Shown one piece after another: positions 19,532-28,237 of a stretch of 35,642 nucleotides of DNA. The notes beneath the pieces were generated by a model that saw only the letters and a list, made by a program, of their open reading frames with translations, made no database searches and had not been told where the DNA came from. A program made the translations under genes and the position numbers. Each line of letters opens with the position of its first letter. Within the stretch, counting starts at the first letter, position 1. Source of the DNA: Actinomycetes bacterium (GTDB lineage: Bacteria > Actinomycetota > Acidimicrobiia > Acidimicrobiales > Microtrichaceae); the NCBI GenBank assembly GCA_023389745.1, contig JAEWED010000087.1, forward strand, positions 1-35,642, given 5' to 3'.

Positions 19532-20293
19532 ATGGGCATCGGCTACATCCCGCCTCCCGGTGGGTCGGTCAGCTCCGAGGACATCCAGGCCGCGGTCACC
19601 GCGTACCTGACGGTCCACCCTCCGGGCATCCCCGACCACGCCGAGCTTCCCGACCTCGACGAGTCGGGTCACCCCGCGTCCGTCATCGCGGGGCTCAGCG
19701 CTGTCGCGACGTCCAACTCCTACGACGACCTCGACGACCTGCCGACTCTCACCGAAGGGCCGAAGGGCGACCAGGGTGACCCGGGGGCCGACGGTGCTGA
19801 TGGCGCGTCCGCGTACGAGGTCGCGGTCGCGAACGGGTTCATCGGCGACGAGACCGCGTGGCTCGCATCGCTCCATGGTGAAGACGGCACCAACGGCACC
19901 AACGGGACCAACGGCACGGACGGCGCCGACGGGGCTGATGGTGACCCCGGCGAGGACGGTGCCTCGGCCTACGAGCTCGCGCTCGCGAACGGGTTCGAGG
20001 GGACGCTGCCCGAGTGGCTCGCGTCCCTGCAGGGTGCCGACGGTGAGGACGGTGCACCCGGAGCGAAGGGCGACCAGGGTGACCCCGGCGAGGATGGTGC
20101 ACCGGGCACGACCGACTACAACGAGCTCGACAACCTGCCGACGCTCGGCACCGCGGCAGCCCAGAACGTCGCGGCGTTCGTGCAGACCGCCACCGGGTCC
20201 GACGTGACCCACCTGTGGGTGGGCACCGAGACCGAGTACGCGGCGATCGTGACGCCGGCAGCCACCACCGTCTACGTGGTGGCCCCGGACTGA
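19532..20293 (+). CDS. Collagen-like virion protein, 253 aa
   Basis: Two blocks of Gly-X-Y triplets (GPKGDQGDPGADGADG at about residue 75; a longer run with GTNGTNGTNGTDG around 115-145; another, GEDGAPGAKGDQGDPGED, near 170). Between them is a module that occurs twice: GASAYE[V/L]A[V/L]ANGF, then WLASL, ahead of the next collagen run. Collagen-like triplets trimerise, so this is likely a head or tail fibre stalk. The N-terminus (SSEDIQAAVTAYL) is a helical anchor and the C-terminus is beta-rich. Confidence 0.72.
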   Translation: MGIGYIPPPGGSVSSEDIQAAVTAYLTVHPPGIPDHAELPDLDESGHPASVIAGLSAVATSNSYDDLDDLPTLTEGPKGDQGDPGADGADGASAYEVAVANGFIGDETAWLASLHGEDGTNGTNGTNGTDGADGADGDPGEDGASAYELALANGFEGTLPEWLASLQGADGEDGAPGAKGDQGDPGEDGAPGTTDYNELDNLPTLGTAAAQNVAAFVQTATGSDVTHLWVGTETEYAAIVTPAATTVYVVAPD

Positions 20294-20303
20294 TGGTGAC
20301 CCG

Positions 20304-21026
20304 GTGAAGCTCGAGGACGCTGCAGCGGTCAAGGTCGGCGACACCGACGTCGCGGCCATCTACATCGGTGAGACCCAGGTCTGGCCGGTCGACCCGGGAC
20401 CCCCGGCCGGCGATGCGCCCACGGTCGTCGACTACACCACCGGTGGCGGGTGGATCGGTGGTGGCACCTTCACGCTCACCCTGCCGACGCTCGATGGTGT
20501 CGGCCCGAGCGACCTGGTGCTCGTGTTCGTGTCGATGACCGAGCTCGGGGTCACCTACAGCGGCACGGGTTGGACCCAGATCGCGTCGCTCGACACCGAC
20601 GGCTCCTCGACGATCGGGGTGCTGCAGGGCACAGGATCGTCCGCGTCGACGGTCACCTCGAGCCACGAGCTCTGGTCGACCGGCATGATCGCGATCGCGT
20701 GGTCCGACGCTGCCGGCGTCGAGCTCGGCGACCCCGTCAACGTGGTGTCGTTCGGTGCCGGCGAGATCCCGGTGCTCGAGGACGTCCCAGGCTTCACCGC
20801 GCCCGGACCGGCGTCGGCCATCGCTGTCGGCGTCGGCGACTGGGGTGCCACGTGGACCCTCACCGGTGACCCGGGAGCGACGTCACTGGGCACCCCGAAC
20901 GACGGTCTCGCCGGCTGGCTCCGCGGTGACTTCGACACCGGGGTGGTCGACGACGTGGAGGGCACCTTCAACGTCGAGTGGCAGCGCTGGGTCGCGATCC
21001 AGGTCGCCGCCTACTCGTCCCCCTGA
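20304..21026 (+). CDS. Fibre or decoration-type virion protein, 240 aa
   Basis: GTG start at 20304 with only a weak GGTGAC upstream. Residues 7-28 (AAVKVGDTDVAAIYIGETQVWP) are the anchor signature of many phage fibre and minor tail proteins (x-V-G-D-T-x-V-x-x-I-Y-x-G-x-x-x-V-W). After a proline-rich linker comes a beta-sandwich-like domain with many Thr, Gly and Asp (about 45-240). It may display on the capsid next to the collagen-like protein, or bind the host surface. No catalytic residues seen. Confidence 0.6.
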   Translation: MKLEDAAAVKVGDTDVAAIYIGETQVWPVDPGPPAGDAPTVVDYTTGGGWIGGGTFTLTLPTLDGVGPSDLVLVFVSMTELGVTYSGTGWTQIASLDTDGSSTIGVLQGTGSSASTVTSSHELWSTGMIAIAWSDAAGVELGDPVNVVSFGAGEIPVLEDVPGFTAPGPASAIAVGVGDWGATWTLTGDPGATSLGTPNDGLAGWLRGDFDTGVVDDVEGTFNVEWQRWVAIQVAAYSSP

Positions 21027-21097
21027 TCCGATCCACTCCACCGAACCCGCGCGTCCCGTACACTCATCTCATCCACTCATCCACCGAAGGAGTCACC

Positions 21098-21238
21098 GTG
21101 GAAGGACACAAGGCGAAGACGGGCAAGGCGCAGCTCAAGAAGGTCGGCCACACCACCGGCAAGAACTTCGGGCAGAACGTCTCGGCGCAGGAGCGCGGCA
21201 CCAAGTCCGGCACCGGATCGGACCTCACCTACAAGTGA
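21098..21238 (+). CDS. Tiny basic protein, 46 aa
   Basis: GTG start at 21098 with GAAGGAG just upstream. The sequence is Lys/Gly-rich (GHKAKTGKAQLKKVGHTTGKNFG) and ends DLTYK. No fold recognised. It is between the fibre-like gene and a terminator-like hairpin, so it may be the last gene of the portal transcript. A role in the virion or in binding DNA is only a guess. Confidence 0.55.
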   Translation: MEGHKAKTGKAQLKKVGHTTGKNFGQNVSAQERGTKSGTGSDLTYK

Positions 21239-21245
21239 TCTGAGT

Positions 21246-21283
21246 CCCCTCCCTTGACCCACCGTCCCAGGTCGGGGGAGGGG
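21246..21283 (+). terminator. GC hairpin after the 46-aa gene
   Basis: CCCCTCCC (21246-21253) pairs with GGGAGGGG (21276-21283); a smaller GACC/GGTC pairing lies inside. It is 7 nt past the stop at 21238 and before the gene starting at 21307. No T tract. Confidence 0.5.
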
Positions 21284-21306
21284 CCAGTTCGACCCAGGAG
21301 TACACC

Positions 21307-21747
21307 ATGGCCGCAGGAACGCGTCAGACGAACACGATGGAGGAGCTCCTCCGCAAGATGCTCGGCCAGTTCGCGGAGTTGAAGCTGGCCGAGGACGCCG
21401 ACTTCGACTTCATCACGGACCTCGAGACGCGTGCCCTCGGCAAGCTCCGCGAGCCCATCGACCGGATCGCCCAGCAGGGGCTCACCGCAGCTCCCCCGCA
21501 GCTCGCTGGTGGTGGCCCCGCGATGGGTGCCGGCATGGGTGGTGGCGCGATGCCGCCGCAGGGTGCCGGCGACCCGAACCTCGATCAGCTCATGCAGGCA
21601 CTCATGGCCCAGCAGGGCGGTGGGCAGCAGCTCCCGCCCGTGCCCGGCGCAGTGCCCGGCGCGACACCTCCCGGCCGTGGCCCGGCGATGTCGCCCGCAA
21701 TGCCCAACCCCGATGAGCTCCGGCGCATCCTGAACCAAGGACAATGA
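21307..21747 (+). CDS. Gly/Pro/Met/Gln-rich protein upstream of the scaffold, 146 aa
   Basis: The ATG has AGGAG upstream. A helical N-terminus (MEELLRKMLGQFAELKLAED...) is followed by a low-complexity Gly/Ala/Met/Pro region (GGGPAMGAGMGGGAMPP) and a second helix LDQLMQALMAQQ. It could be an assembly chaperone or a minor head protein from position. No family recognised. The gene ends 3 nt before the scaffold-like gene. Confidence 0.6.
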   Translation: MAAGTRQTNTMEELLRKMLGQFAELKLAEDADFDFITDLETRALGKLREPIDRIAQQGLTAAPPQLAGGGPAMGAGMGGGAMPPQGAGDPNLDQLMQALMAQQGGGQQLPPVPGAVPGATPPGRGPAMSPAMPNPDELRRILNQGQ

Positions 21748-21750
21748 CCG

Positions 21751-22821
21751 ATGTCCGTTGACAACACCACCCCGCCCGCACCCGATCCGACCGAGCCGCT
21801 CCCCGACGAGCTGGCCGACGAGATCGAAGCGCAGGACCACGAGTTCTCGCTCGAAGATCTCGCCGCGCACTTCAACGACCCCGCGGACACCGATGCCGAC
21901 GCGGACGCCGATGGCGAGGACGACCCCGAGGACCCGGACCCCGCGGAGACGCCTGCGCCGGATCTCGAGACCGAGGAGCTCGACCCCGCCGCGAAGGAAT
22001 CTGGGATTTCTCGCGAGGAATCGGAGCCGGCTGCCATACAACAGCCCGACCCCGCCGCCGCCGATCCCGCGCCCGAGGTCACCGAGCTCGCTCCGACATC
22101 GGACCTGGTCCAGTTCAACGGGGCCACGTACCGCAAGGCCGACGTCGAGGCGGTCGTCGCGTGGGTGGAGTCGCTCACCCCGGAGCAGCTCGCCGCGCTG
22201 AACAACCCGGCCGCGGCGACACCTCCGGGCGCGACACCCCCCGAGTCTCAGTCCGAGTCGACGACCGACGCGCTGCCCGAGGAAGTCGTCGACCCGCAGC
22301 TCGCCGAGTGGACTGCCCGTCAGATCGCCGCGGTCAACGAGCGCCTCGAGTCGTTCCAGCGTGCCGAGGAGCAGCGTGCCCGCCAGGAGGCGCAGCTCGC
22401 CGAGGCCGCGTTCGCTCAGGCGTTCGAGGAGGCCCGCACCGAGACCCGCGATCGCTTCAACCTGACCGACACCGAGGTGGACCTCCTGTTGACCACCGCG
22501 TCGCAGGCGAACGCTGTCGGCTTCATCTCGCAGCAGAACCCGAACCTGGGTCCCAAGGAGATGCTCGAGGCGGCGTTCGAGGCGACCCTCTGGCAGACCC
22601 CGGCGTTCCGCGACAAGGCCGTCGCCGCGCAGGTCGCCGAGGCCGTGGGCAACGTCCAGGTCGACGCGACGATCGCCGAGCGCAAGGCGAACAACTCGTC
22701 GATCGTCGGCTCCGGTGCGGTCACCCCGCGCCAGCAGCGACAGAAGCCGCAGACCACCGAGGACCACCACCAGGCGGCGGTCGACCTCGTCAGCGAGGCC
22801 ATGAAGACCGGCAACCAGTAG
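21751..22821 (+). CDS. Scaffold-like protein, 356 aa
   Basis: It lies just upstream of the major capsid gene. The N-terminal third is very acidic and proline-rich (DADADADGEDDPEDPDPAE), a helical centre follows (LAEWTARQIAAVNERLESFQRAEEQRARQEAQLAEAAF), and the C-terminus has a basic helix (QQRQKPQTTEDHHQAAVDLV). This three-part make-up is typical of capsid scaffolding proteins that guide prohead assembly and are then lost or cleaved. No protease motif was seen, so scaffold removal must use another route. Confidence 0.65.
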   Translation: MSVDNTTPPAPDPTEPLPDELADEIEAQDHEFSLEDLAAHFNDPADTDADADADGEDDPEDPDPAETPAPDLETEELDPAAKESGISREESEPAAIQQPDPAAADPAPEVTELAPTSDLVQFNGATYRKADVEAVVAWVESLTPEQLAALNNPAAATPPGATPPESQSESTTDALPEEVVDPQLAEWTARQIAAVNERLESFQRAEEQRARQEAQLAEAAFAQAFEEARTETRDRFNLTDTEVDLLLTTASQANAVGFISQQNPNLGPKEMLEAAFEATLWQTPAFRDKAVAAQVAEAVGNVQVDATIAERKANNSSIVGSGAVTPRQQRQKPQTTEDHHQAAVDLVSEAMKTGNQ

Positions 22822-22917
22822 CCGCCACCGATCTCGGGTTTCGGCCCGACCCCTCTCCAACTCCCTGGGGTTCATCCACTCATCACCCACATGGGGTCAA
22901 CCCCAGGGAGGCATCCA

Positions 22918-23892
22918 ATGGCAACCGCCGTCGGGACCGACACCGTGACCACGATCGCTCGGCAGCACATCCTGCCGACGATCGTCGACGCGATCTACGG
23001 GTCCAACGTCATGTTCTACCGGCAGATCCGGTCGAACAAGAAGGTCATCCAGGGAGGGCTGCACATCGAGCAGCCGGTCCAGAACGCACGGCCCAACGTG
23101 GGCGGCGCGTACTCGGGCTACGAGCAGCTGAGCACCGCGTCGTTCGACGTCCTGCGCAGCGCTGCCTGGGACTGGAAGCAGTACCACGTCCCCGTCGCTG
23201 TCGACGGGCTCACGATGATCAAGGTCGACACGGCCGAGGCCATCGTCAACCACATCAAGAACCAGTTCGAGCTGGCGAAGCAGGAGTTCTCCCACATGCT
23301 GGGCGCCGACCTGTACGCCTCGATCGGCACGGGTGTCGACGCGAAGAAGCTCGACGGTCTCGCGATCGCCGTGGAGAACTCCGGTGTCTACGGCGACATC
23401 AACCACTCCAACGCCTGGTGGGCGTCCGACGTCACCGCGACGATGGCGCTGTCCTCGCTGACGGTGCCGGGTCTGCAGACCAAGTTCGGTGACCTCACCG
23501 TCGGTCGGGAGCACCCGACGATCATCCTCTCGCGGCAGGAGCCGTGGAACTGGTACTGGGGTCAGTGCTACGGCACCAGCGGCGCCCGCCAGGAGGTGTC
23601 GGTGCCGGCGACCGGCTCGGACGAGCTGCTCGGTCAGGCCGGCTTCACCAACCTCCTGTTCAACAACGTCCCGTGGGTCGTGGACGGCCAGTGCGACGGC
23701 ACCGGCAACGGCAACCTCTACATGCTGAACGAGAACCACTTCTCCCTGGTGGTGAACCCTCGTGCGGACATGGCGGTCCAGCCGTTCCAGACGCCTCCGA
23801 ACCAGGACGCGATGGTCAGCCAGATCCTCTGGGCCGGCAACTTCATCTGCACCCAGCCGCGGCTGCAGGGCAAGTGGGAGGACCTGAGCTAA
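22918..23892 (+). CDS. Major capsid protein
   Basis: 324 aa, start at 22918 with AGGGAGG upstream. Features consistent with an HK97-fold capsid protein are a helical N-terminal arm (ATAVGTDTVTTIARQHILPTIVD), a long spine helix region (AEAIVNHIKNQFELAKQEFSHML, about 105-128), Gly/Asn-rich loops and a beta-rich P domain. Size and position after the scaffold-like gene and before a decoration-like gene fit. A frame beginning 9 codons earlier (22891) is in-frame but lacks a ribosome-binding site. Confidence 0.82.
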   Translation: MATAVGTDTVTTIARQHILPTIVDAIYGSNVMFYRQIRSNKKVIQGGLHIEQPVQNARPNVGGAYSGYEQLSTASFDVLRSAAWDWKQYHVPVAVDGLTMIKVDTAEAIVNHIKNQFELAKQEFSHMLGADLYASIGTGVDAKKLDGLAIAVENSGVYGDINHSNAWWASDVTATMALSSLTVPGLQTKFGDLTVGREHPTIILSRQEPWNWYWGQCYGTSGARQEVSVPATGSDELLGQAGFTNLLFNNVPWVVDGQCDGTGNGNLYMLNENHFSLVVNPRADMAVQPFQTPPNQDAMVSQILWAGNFICTQPRLQGKWEDLS

Positions 23893-23937
23893 CCGGCTCA
23901 GGTCCCGCCCAGGTCAACTCCGAACGGAAGGATCACC

Positions 23938-24375
23938 ATGACCACCCTCATCAACAACCCCAACGCAGCGATGCGGCAGAACTCGTTCCTCGACGGCGAC
24001 GCAGCCGACGTGCACGAGTTCGTGACCAGCGGTGCCGTGGAGAAGGGCCAGGCCGTCGCCGCGACCATCAGCGGTGGCATCCCGGTCGTCGCGACGGCCA
24101 CCTCGGCCACCGCGGCGATCGTCGGCGTGGCGCTCGAGTCCAAGGGCACCGGCAAGGTCGTGAAGGTCGCCACCGGCGGCATCGCGGCCATCCAGGCGTC
24201 GGGCACCTCGGTGGCCGCGGGCACGGCGTTCTCGATCACCAGCGGTGGTCGCGTCACGACCGTCGCCGCAACGCTCAACAACAAGGCGATGGGCTGGATG
24301 CTCGAGGCGTCGGGCACCACGGCCGGCGACCTCAAGCTGGCCTACATCCAGCCGTGCCTGGTGGCAGCGTCCTGA
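23938..24375 (+). CDS. Capsid decoration-like protein (DUF2190-like), 145 aa
   Basis: The ATG has GAAGGATCACC before it. The protein consists of a repeating beta pattern with small residues (GQAVAATISGGIPVVATATSA, GKVVKVATGGIAAIQASG, GRVTTVAATLNNKAMGWM). It resembles DUF2190-type small head proteins that decorate or stabilise capsids. It is directly after the major capsid gene. No cysteines except one near the C-terminus (IQPCLV). Confidence 0.68.
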   Translation: MTTLINNPNAAMRQNSFLDGDAADVHEFVTSGAVEKGQAVAATISGGIPVVATATSATAAIVGVALESKGTGKVVKVATGGIAAIQASGTSVAAGTAFSITSGGRVTTVAATLNNKAMGWMLEASGTTAGDLKLAYIQPCLVAAS

Positions 24376-24406
24376 CCGATCGCTGGGGCTGAGCTCCACC
24401 AAACAC

Positions 24407-24433
24407 GTCTACCTATCTCGGTCGTAGGTAGAC
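24407..24433. repeat. Palindromic pair of the dispersed motif
   Basis: GTCTACCTA (24407-24415) and TAGGTAGAC (24425-24433) are perfect 9-bp inverted repeats separated by 9 nt. The left arm is a copy of the dispersed RTCYACYYAT motif. It lies immediately upstream of the terminator hairpin at 24435. A similar palindrome is at 29508-29535. Confidence 0.55.
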
Positions 24434-24434
24434 T

Positions 24435-24466
24435 CCGAGGCGGGTTCCTTCGGGGACCCGCCTCGG
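24435..24466 (+). terminator. Strong terminator hairpin after the capsid genes
   Basis: CCGAGGCGGGT (24435-24445) pairs perfectly with ACCCGCCTCGG (24456-24466). The loop region holds a further CC/GG pair closing TTCG. The gap between the genes at 24375 and 24505 has no other coding sense. It may reduce read-through from the very highly expressed capsid genes. Confidence 0.7.
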
Positions 24467-24504
24467 TCGTTGTCGGCCGATCCACTCAACGACCGGGAGT
24501 CACC

Positions 24505-25251
24505 ATGCAGCAGTTGGTCATCATCCAGAACGACGGCAGCGAGGACTTCGCAGCCAAGTACGACGGCGAGCGGTACACCATCCCCGCCGGTGAGAGCTCC
24601 ACCTTCCCGTGGGACGTGATGGTGGTCTGGATGGGCGACCCGGGCATCGTCAACGAGCGCAACGGCCGGCAGCGCGACGAGGTGTACGACCGCCTCTGCT
24701 CCTACTACAACGCACGCGGCCTCCTGGGCAACGACCCCGACAAGCTGCCGGCGATCTCGGCGTGGTCCCTCGATGGCGAGCAGATCGTCACCATCCTCGA
24801 CGATCCGAAGGGCGACCTCTACGCCCCGCGGATCGAAGGCGACGGCGACACGGCCCTCCTGCAGCGCCAGATCGACGCCCTGCAGCGTCAGCTCGACGAG
24901 AAGGTCAGCGGCCTCGCCGACACCCCGGACCGCGTCGACGAGGACAGCGAGCTCGTCGGTGGACGCACCGTCGGCACCGAGGGTCAGCGTCGAGCCGAGA
25001 TCGAAGCCCAGCGTGCCGAGGATCTCGGTCTCACCGGCGACGACGAGGGCCAGGAAGCGGAGACCACCGTCCCGACCGACGGGGGCACCGCCACCAGCTC
25101 GACCGACGAGCTCGAGATCCCGACCGACGCCCCGACGCAGACCCCGGTCGGTCGATCCAAGTCGGGCACCGCGCCGGCGACCGCAGCCAAGAAGGCGCCG
25201 GCCAAGCGTGGATCGCGTTCGACCAGCAGCCGTCGTCGGACCTCGAAGTGA
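24505..25251 (+). CDS. Virion-associated protein with H1-like tail, 248 aa
   Basis: The ATG has GGGAGTCACC before it. Residues 1-115 form a compact domain (QQLVIIQNDGSEDFAAKYDGE, FPWDVMVVWMGDP). The centre has a coiled-coil stretch (LLQRQIDALQRQLDEKVSG). The end is acidic, Thr/Ser-rich and then basic (AAKKAPAKRGSRSTSSRRRTSK). The last part resembles the H1-like tails of two other proteins of this phage. It could be a DNA-binding head or neck protein. No family recognised. Confidence 0.6.
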   Translation: MQQLVIIQNDGSEDFAAKYDGERYTIPAGESSTFPWDVMVVWMGDPGIVNERNGRQRDEVYDRLCSYYNARGLLGNDPDKLPAISAWSLDGEQIVTILDDPKGDLYAPRIEGDGDTALLQRQIDALQRQLDEKVSGLADTPDRVDEDSELVGGRTVGTEGQRRAEIEAQRAEDLGLTGDDEGQEAETTVPTDGGTATSSTDELEIPTDAPTQTPVGRSKSGTAPATAAKKAPAKRGSRSTSSRRRTSK

Positions 25252-25553
25252 GCTCGGGCTCCCCGGCTCCGATCCCGAGCTTCGGTGCCGAGCAGCACGC
25301 GCGTCTCGCGGACCTGGTCGGGGAGCTCAAGGCCCTGCACGGTGAGCTCGCCGAGACGGTCATGGCCGAGCGTCGTGGCCGCGTCGAGGCGTACGCGCTG
25401 TCCGACGAGACGAGCGTGCAGGCCCGCGATCGCGAAGCCGACTCGATCGTGCTCGACCTGTCGCTCGACATCATCCGGTTGAAGGCCGACATCGCAGCGC
25501 TCACCACTGAGTACACGTTCCTCCTCGACTGGATGAACGTCGCCCCGATCTGA
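25248..25553 (+). CDS. Small helical head/neck-type protein, 101 aa
   Basis: GTG start at 25248 with a GTGA overlap. After a short Pro/Ser N-terminus it is helical (EQHARLADLVGELKALHGELAETVMAERRGRVEAYAL; ADSIVLDLSLDIIRLKADIAALTTEY), ending in YTFLLDWMNVAPI. It could be a chaperone or minor head-tail joining protein. It lies 11 nt before the large beta-rich gene. Not recognised by family. Confidence 0.62.
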   Translation: MSSGSPAPIPSFGAEQHARLADLVGELKALHGELAETVMAERRGRVEAYALSDETSVQARDREADSIVLDLSLDIIRLKADIAALTTEYTFLLDWMNVAPI

Positions 25554-25564
25554 CAGGAGTTGAA

Positions 25565-28237
25565 GTGGCCGCAGGGCAAGGAGTCGAGGAGTACATCCAG
25601 CTCTCGGATTTCACACCTGGGATCGCGTCGGCACGTCACGCCCTCGGTGGTGCGCAGCCGGCACCGCTGGACTCGGAGAAGGCGGCGGTGTTCGCGCAGG
25701 AGGACGGCACATGGGGCTGCACCGGGCACATCACCGGGGGCCTGCACCCGCTCCCCGGCATCGTCGAGGTGGTGTCCGATCCGGGTGGCGACTGGCCGCA
25801 CTCGGATCGGTTCCCGCACTGGGACGACGACACCCTCTACGGGCCGCTGCCGGCCGGCGTCTCGGAGACCACCGGCGAGCCGATCCTGGTGGTGAACGCG
25901 ACAGGCATCATCACCCCGGTGCGCACCCAGCTCGGCACCGCGACGGACCTGATGGCCGAGTGGCGCGAGCACGAGAGCGAGACCCCCGACCAGCTGGCGA
26001 TCCTCTACGGGCTCTGGGACGAGGGTCCCTCGAGCCAGAGCCCCACCACCGGGGTCGGTTGGGCGCAGTGGGGCCTGCGCGTCTGGCACATGGCCCGCCG
26101 CACAGCGACCGCGCTCATGGGCGGCAAGTCTGCGGGGTCCGACGTGAGCCAGTGGTTGGGCGACCGGGTGGTGTTCTCGTACCGCGATTCGCGTAACGCG
26201 ATGGTGCTGTTCGGCCTGCGGGGCGAGCGTCTCGACGAAGCCCTCGGCGATCACCGTGTCGCGTTCGGCATGGGCTCGGGGTCGATCTTCCCGGTCACCA
26301 CGATGACGAACGTGACCTACACGACGATCCGACCCGGCCAGATCGGCTCGATGGGCCTCGGCATCGTCAGCGGCCGCATCGGCACCTACCCGCGGATCTC
26401 GTCCGCGTCGACTGCGCTCGCCGAGGACAAGGTCGAAGTGCAGAACGCTCGCTACATCGACAACTACAACTCGGGCGTGTGGAACCGGGCCTACACCGGC
26501 GTGTCGCACCAGAACCGCATCGTGTTCCAACAGGGCGGATCGCAGAACATCGGCGCCGACACCGTGGCCCTGTCCGCGGACGTCACCGGCTGGTACGCCG
26601 CGGCCGACTTCCTCGCCGGGCGCGACTCGCGCAACTACCGCTTCATGCCCGAGGCACCTGGCTCGTACGGCGCGATGGCTTCCATGAACGCGAACGAGCT
26701 GTTCCTGGTGAAGCAGGTCGGCGGCGGTTGCGTCGTGCGCGGCGACGTCGGTGCCCCGCAGGTCATCACGCTGCCGGGCCTGCCGTCGACCCTCGGAGCG
26801 ACGAACATCCCGGTGGTCACCACCGACGGCGTGGTCTACGGCACCCGCGAGGGCGTGTACGTGTGGAACGGAGAGGAGACCGCCGAGCTCATCTCCCCGC
26901 AGCTCGAGGGCTGCTTCTGGCTTCCCGACGGCACCCCGTCGATCAACGATGCGATCCTCGCGACGCTCGACTACCCGCCCCGGGGCAAGTTCAACGTGCT
27001 TGGTGAGACGCTCTACGCGCCGAACAACTGGGTGCGCAGCTCGGTCACCCAGGGGTGGTTCCGCCTCGCGCCGACGTGGCTGCAGGGCAACGACGACCAT
27101 GACGGCGTCACCTACCGGAACTTCGAGCTCTCGGCGACGGGGCGCATGTACGCGGTGAAGCCGTACGTCACCCAGTCGGATCTCGTCGTCGCCCACCTCT
27201 ACGACCCGGAGCGGCCGACGCCGGTGTTCGAGTACCGCTCCCAGCCTCTTGGCCGGGCGGTCAACCGGCGCCTCGAGATCCGTGAGCTCATCGCGACCGT
27301 GCAGGGCCACGGCACCGTCGAAGTCACCCTGTACGGCGACACCACCCGGCAGACCGTCACCATCGAGGTCGACTCGGATCGGCCACAGGTGTTCCGTCAC
27401 GAGGTGGCCGTCGACTGCGCCGAGGTCGAGGTGGGCATCCGCTCCGTGACCGACGCGGAGATCACCTACACCGCCGACGGTGCACCGATGGCGATCGCCG
27501 GCAGCCCCGCGCCGTCGGTGTACGGCCTGACCCTCGGGTACCGCCCCACGACGTCCGCTCCGAAGGCCGACGGTGTGTCGAGCTCGCCGATCCCCGCCGT
27601 CCCCGAGGAGCCCACACCGGACCCTGACGAGACGACGACGCTCACCCTCAACCTGTCCGGCGCGGACGGCTACATCCAGAACCACGACGCGTCGCGCCAG
27701 GAGATCGTGCGCGACATCTGGACCGACTTCGAGGACCAGCTCCCCGAAGGTCACCACATCAAGTCCATCTCGGCGATCCGCGTTCAGGCGTTCTGTCGGG
27801 CCAACGGCAGCGCATCGTGGTACCGGGTGCTCAACATCATGCCGCTCGTCGGGACCCTCGACCTGTTGAGCATCGTGCCGGACAGTCGTCAGATCCCCGG
27901 CGCGTGGACGGTCTCCCCCGCGATCGCCTTCACGCGCAAGTCGGACCTGTCAGGGGTGTCGACCAAGGCGAACGGCGTGTGCATCGGTGCAGCGGCCTCG
28001 GTGTACTCGGGCACCGTCGCGTCGTTCCTCACCACGTCGCCGACGACTCCCACCCCCGCGACGTTCTCCACCTCGTCAGGCACGATCGAAGCCACGTTCA
28101 CGCCGACCGACCCGACCCAGCTCGCGGTGGAGAGCCCGTACGACGTGATGCTCCGGCTGTTCAACGGGTCCCCCGGTGCCGGCAACGCGACCTACTCGAT
28201 CTCCCGCATCCAGATCGACTGCGTCACGGGGGCCTGA
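25565..28237 (+). CDS. Large beta-rich tail protein, possible short-tail nozzle/tubular protein, 890 aa
   Basis: GTG start at 25565, ribosome-binding site AGGAG. The protein starts EEYIQLSDFTPGIASARHAL and is beta-rich through most of its length with recurrent blades (for example TTDGVVYGTREGVYVWNGEE), like the propeller-containing nozzle proteins of short-tailed phages. From about residue 690 a distinct domain with LTLNLSGADGYIQNHDAS and many Thr/Ser looks like a beta-sandwich or binding domain. Its size and place before the adaptor gene fit a tail hub of a podovirus. The propeller call is by eye only. Confidence 0.5.
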   Translation: MAAGQGVEEYIQLSDFTPGIASARHALGGAQPAPLDSEKAAVFAQEDGTWGCTGHITGGLHPLPGIVEVVSDPGGDWPHSDRFPHWDDDTLYGPLPAGVSETTGEPILVVNATGIITPVRTQLGTATDLMAEWREHESETPDQLAILYGLWDEGPSSQSPTTGVGWAQWGLRVWHMARRTATALMGGKSAGSDVSQWLGDRVVFSYRDSRNAMVLFGLRGERLDEALGDHRVAFGMGSGSIFPVTTMTNVTYTTIRPGQIGSMGLGIVSGRIGTYPRISSASTALAEDKVEVQNARYIDNYNSGVWNRAYTGVSHQNRIVFQQGGSQNIGADTVALSADVTGWYAAADFLAGRDSRNYRFMPEAPGSYGAMASMNANELFLVKQVGGGCVVRGDVGAPQVITLPGLPSTLGATNIPVVTTDGVVYGTREGVYVWNGEETAELISPQLEGCFWLPDGTPSINDAILATLDYPPRGKFNVLGETLYAPNNWVRSSVTQGWFRLAPTWLQGNDDHDGVTYRNFELSATGRMYAVKPYVTQSDLVVAHLYDPERPTPVFEYRSQPLGRAVNRRLEIRELIATVQGHGTVEVTLYGDTTRQTVTIEVDSDRPQVFRHEVAVDCAEVEVGIRSVTDAEITYTADGAPMAIAGSPAPSVYGLTLGYRPTTSAPKADGVSSSPIPAVPEEPTPDPDETTTLTLNLSGADGYIQNHDASRQEIVRDIWTDFEDQLPEGHHIKSISAIRVQAFCRANGSASWYRVLNIMPLVGTLDLLSIVPDSRQIPGAWTVSPAIAFTRKSDLSGVSTKANGVCIGAAASVYSGTVASFLTTSPTTPTPATFSTSSGTIEATFTPTDPTQLAVESPYDVMLRLFNGSPGAGNATYSISRIQIDCVTGA

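Noticed and set aside
21229..22890. 553-codon open frame on the minus strand
   Set aside because: It is antisense to the scaffold-like gene and runs through a terminator hairpin.
25031..27757. 908-codon open frame on the minus strand opposite the large tail gene
   Set aside because: It is an antisense shadow of the 890-aa plus-strand gene; composition is typical of complementary GC-rich codons and there is no start signal.
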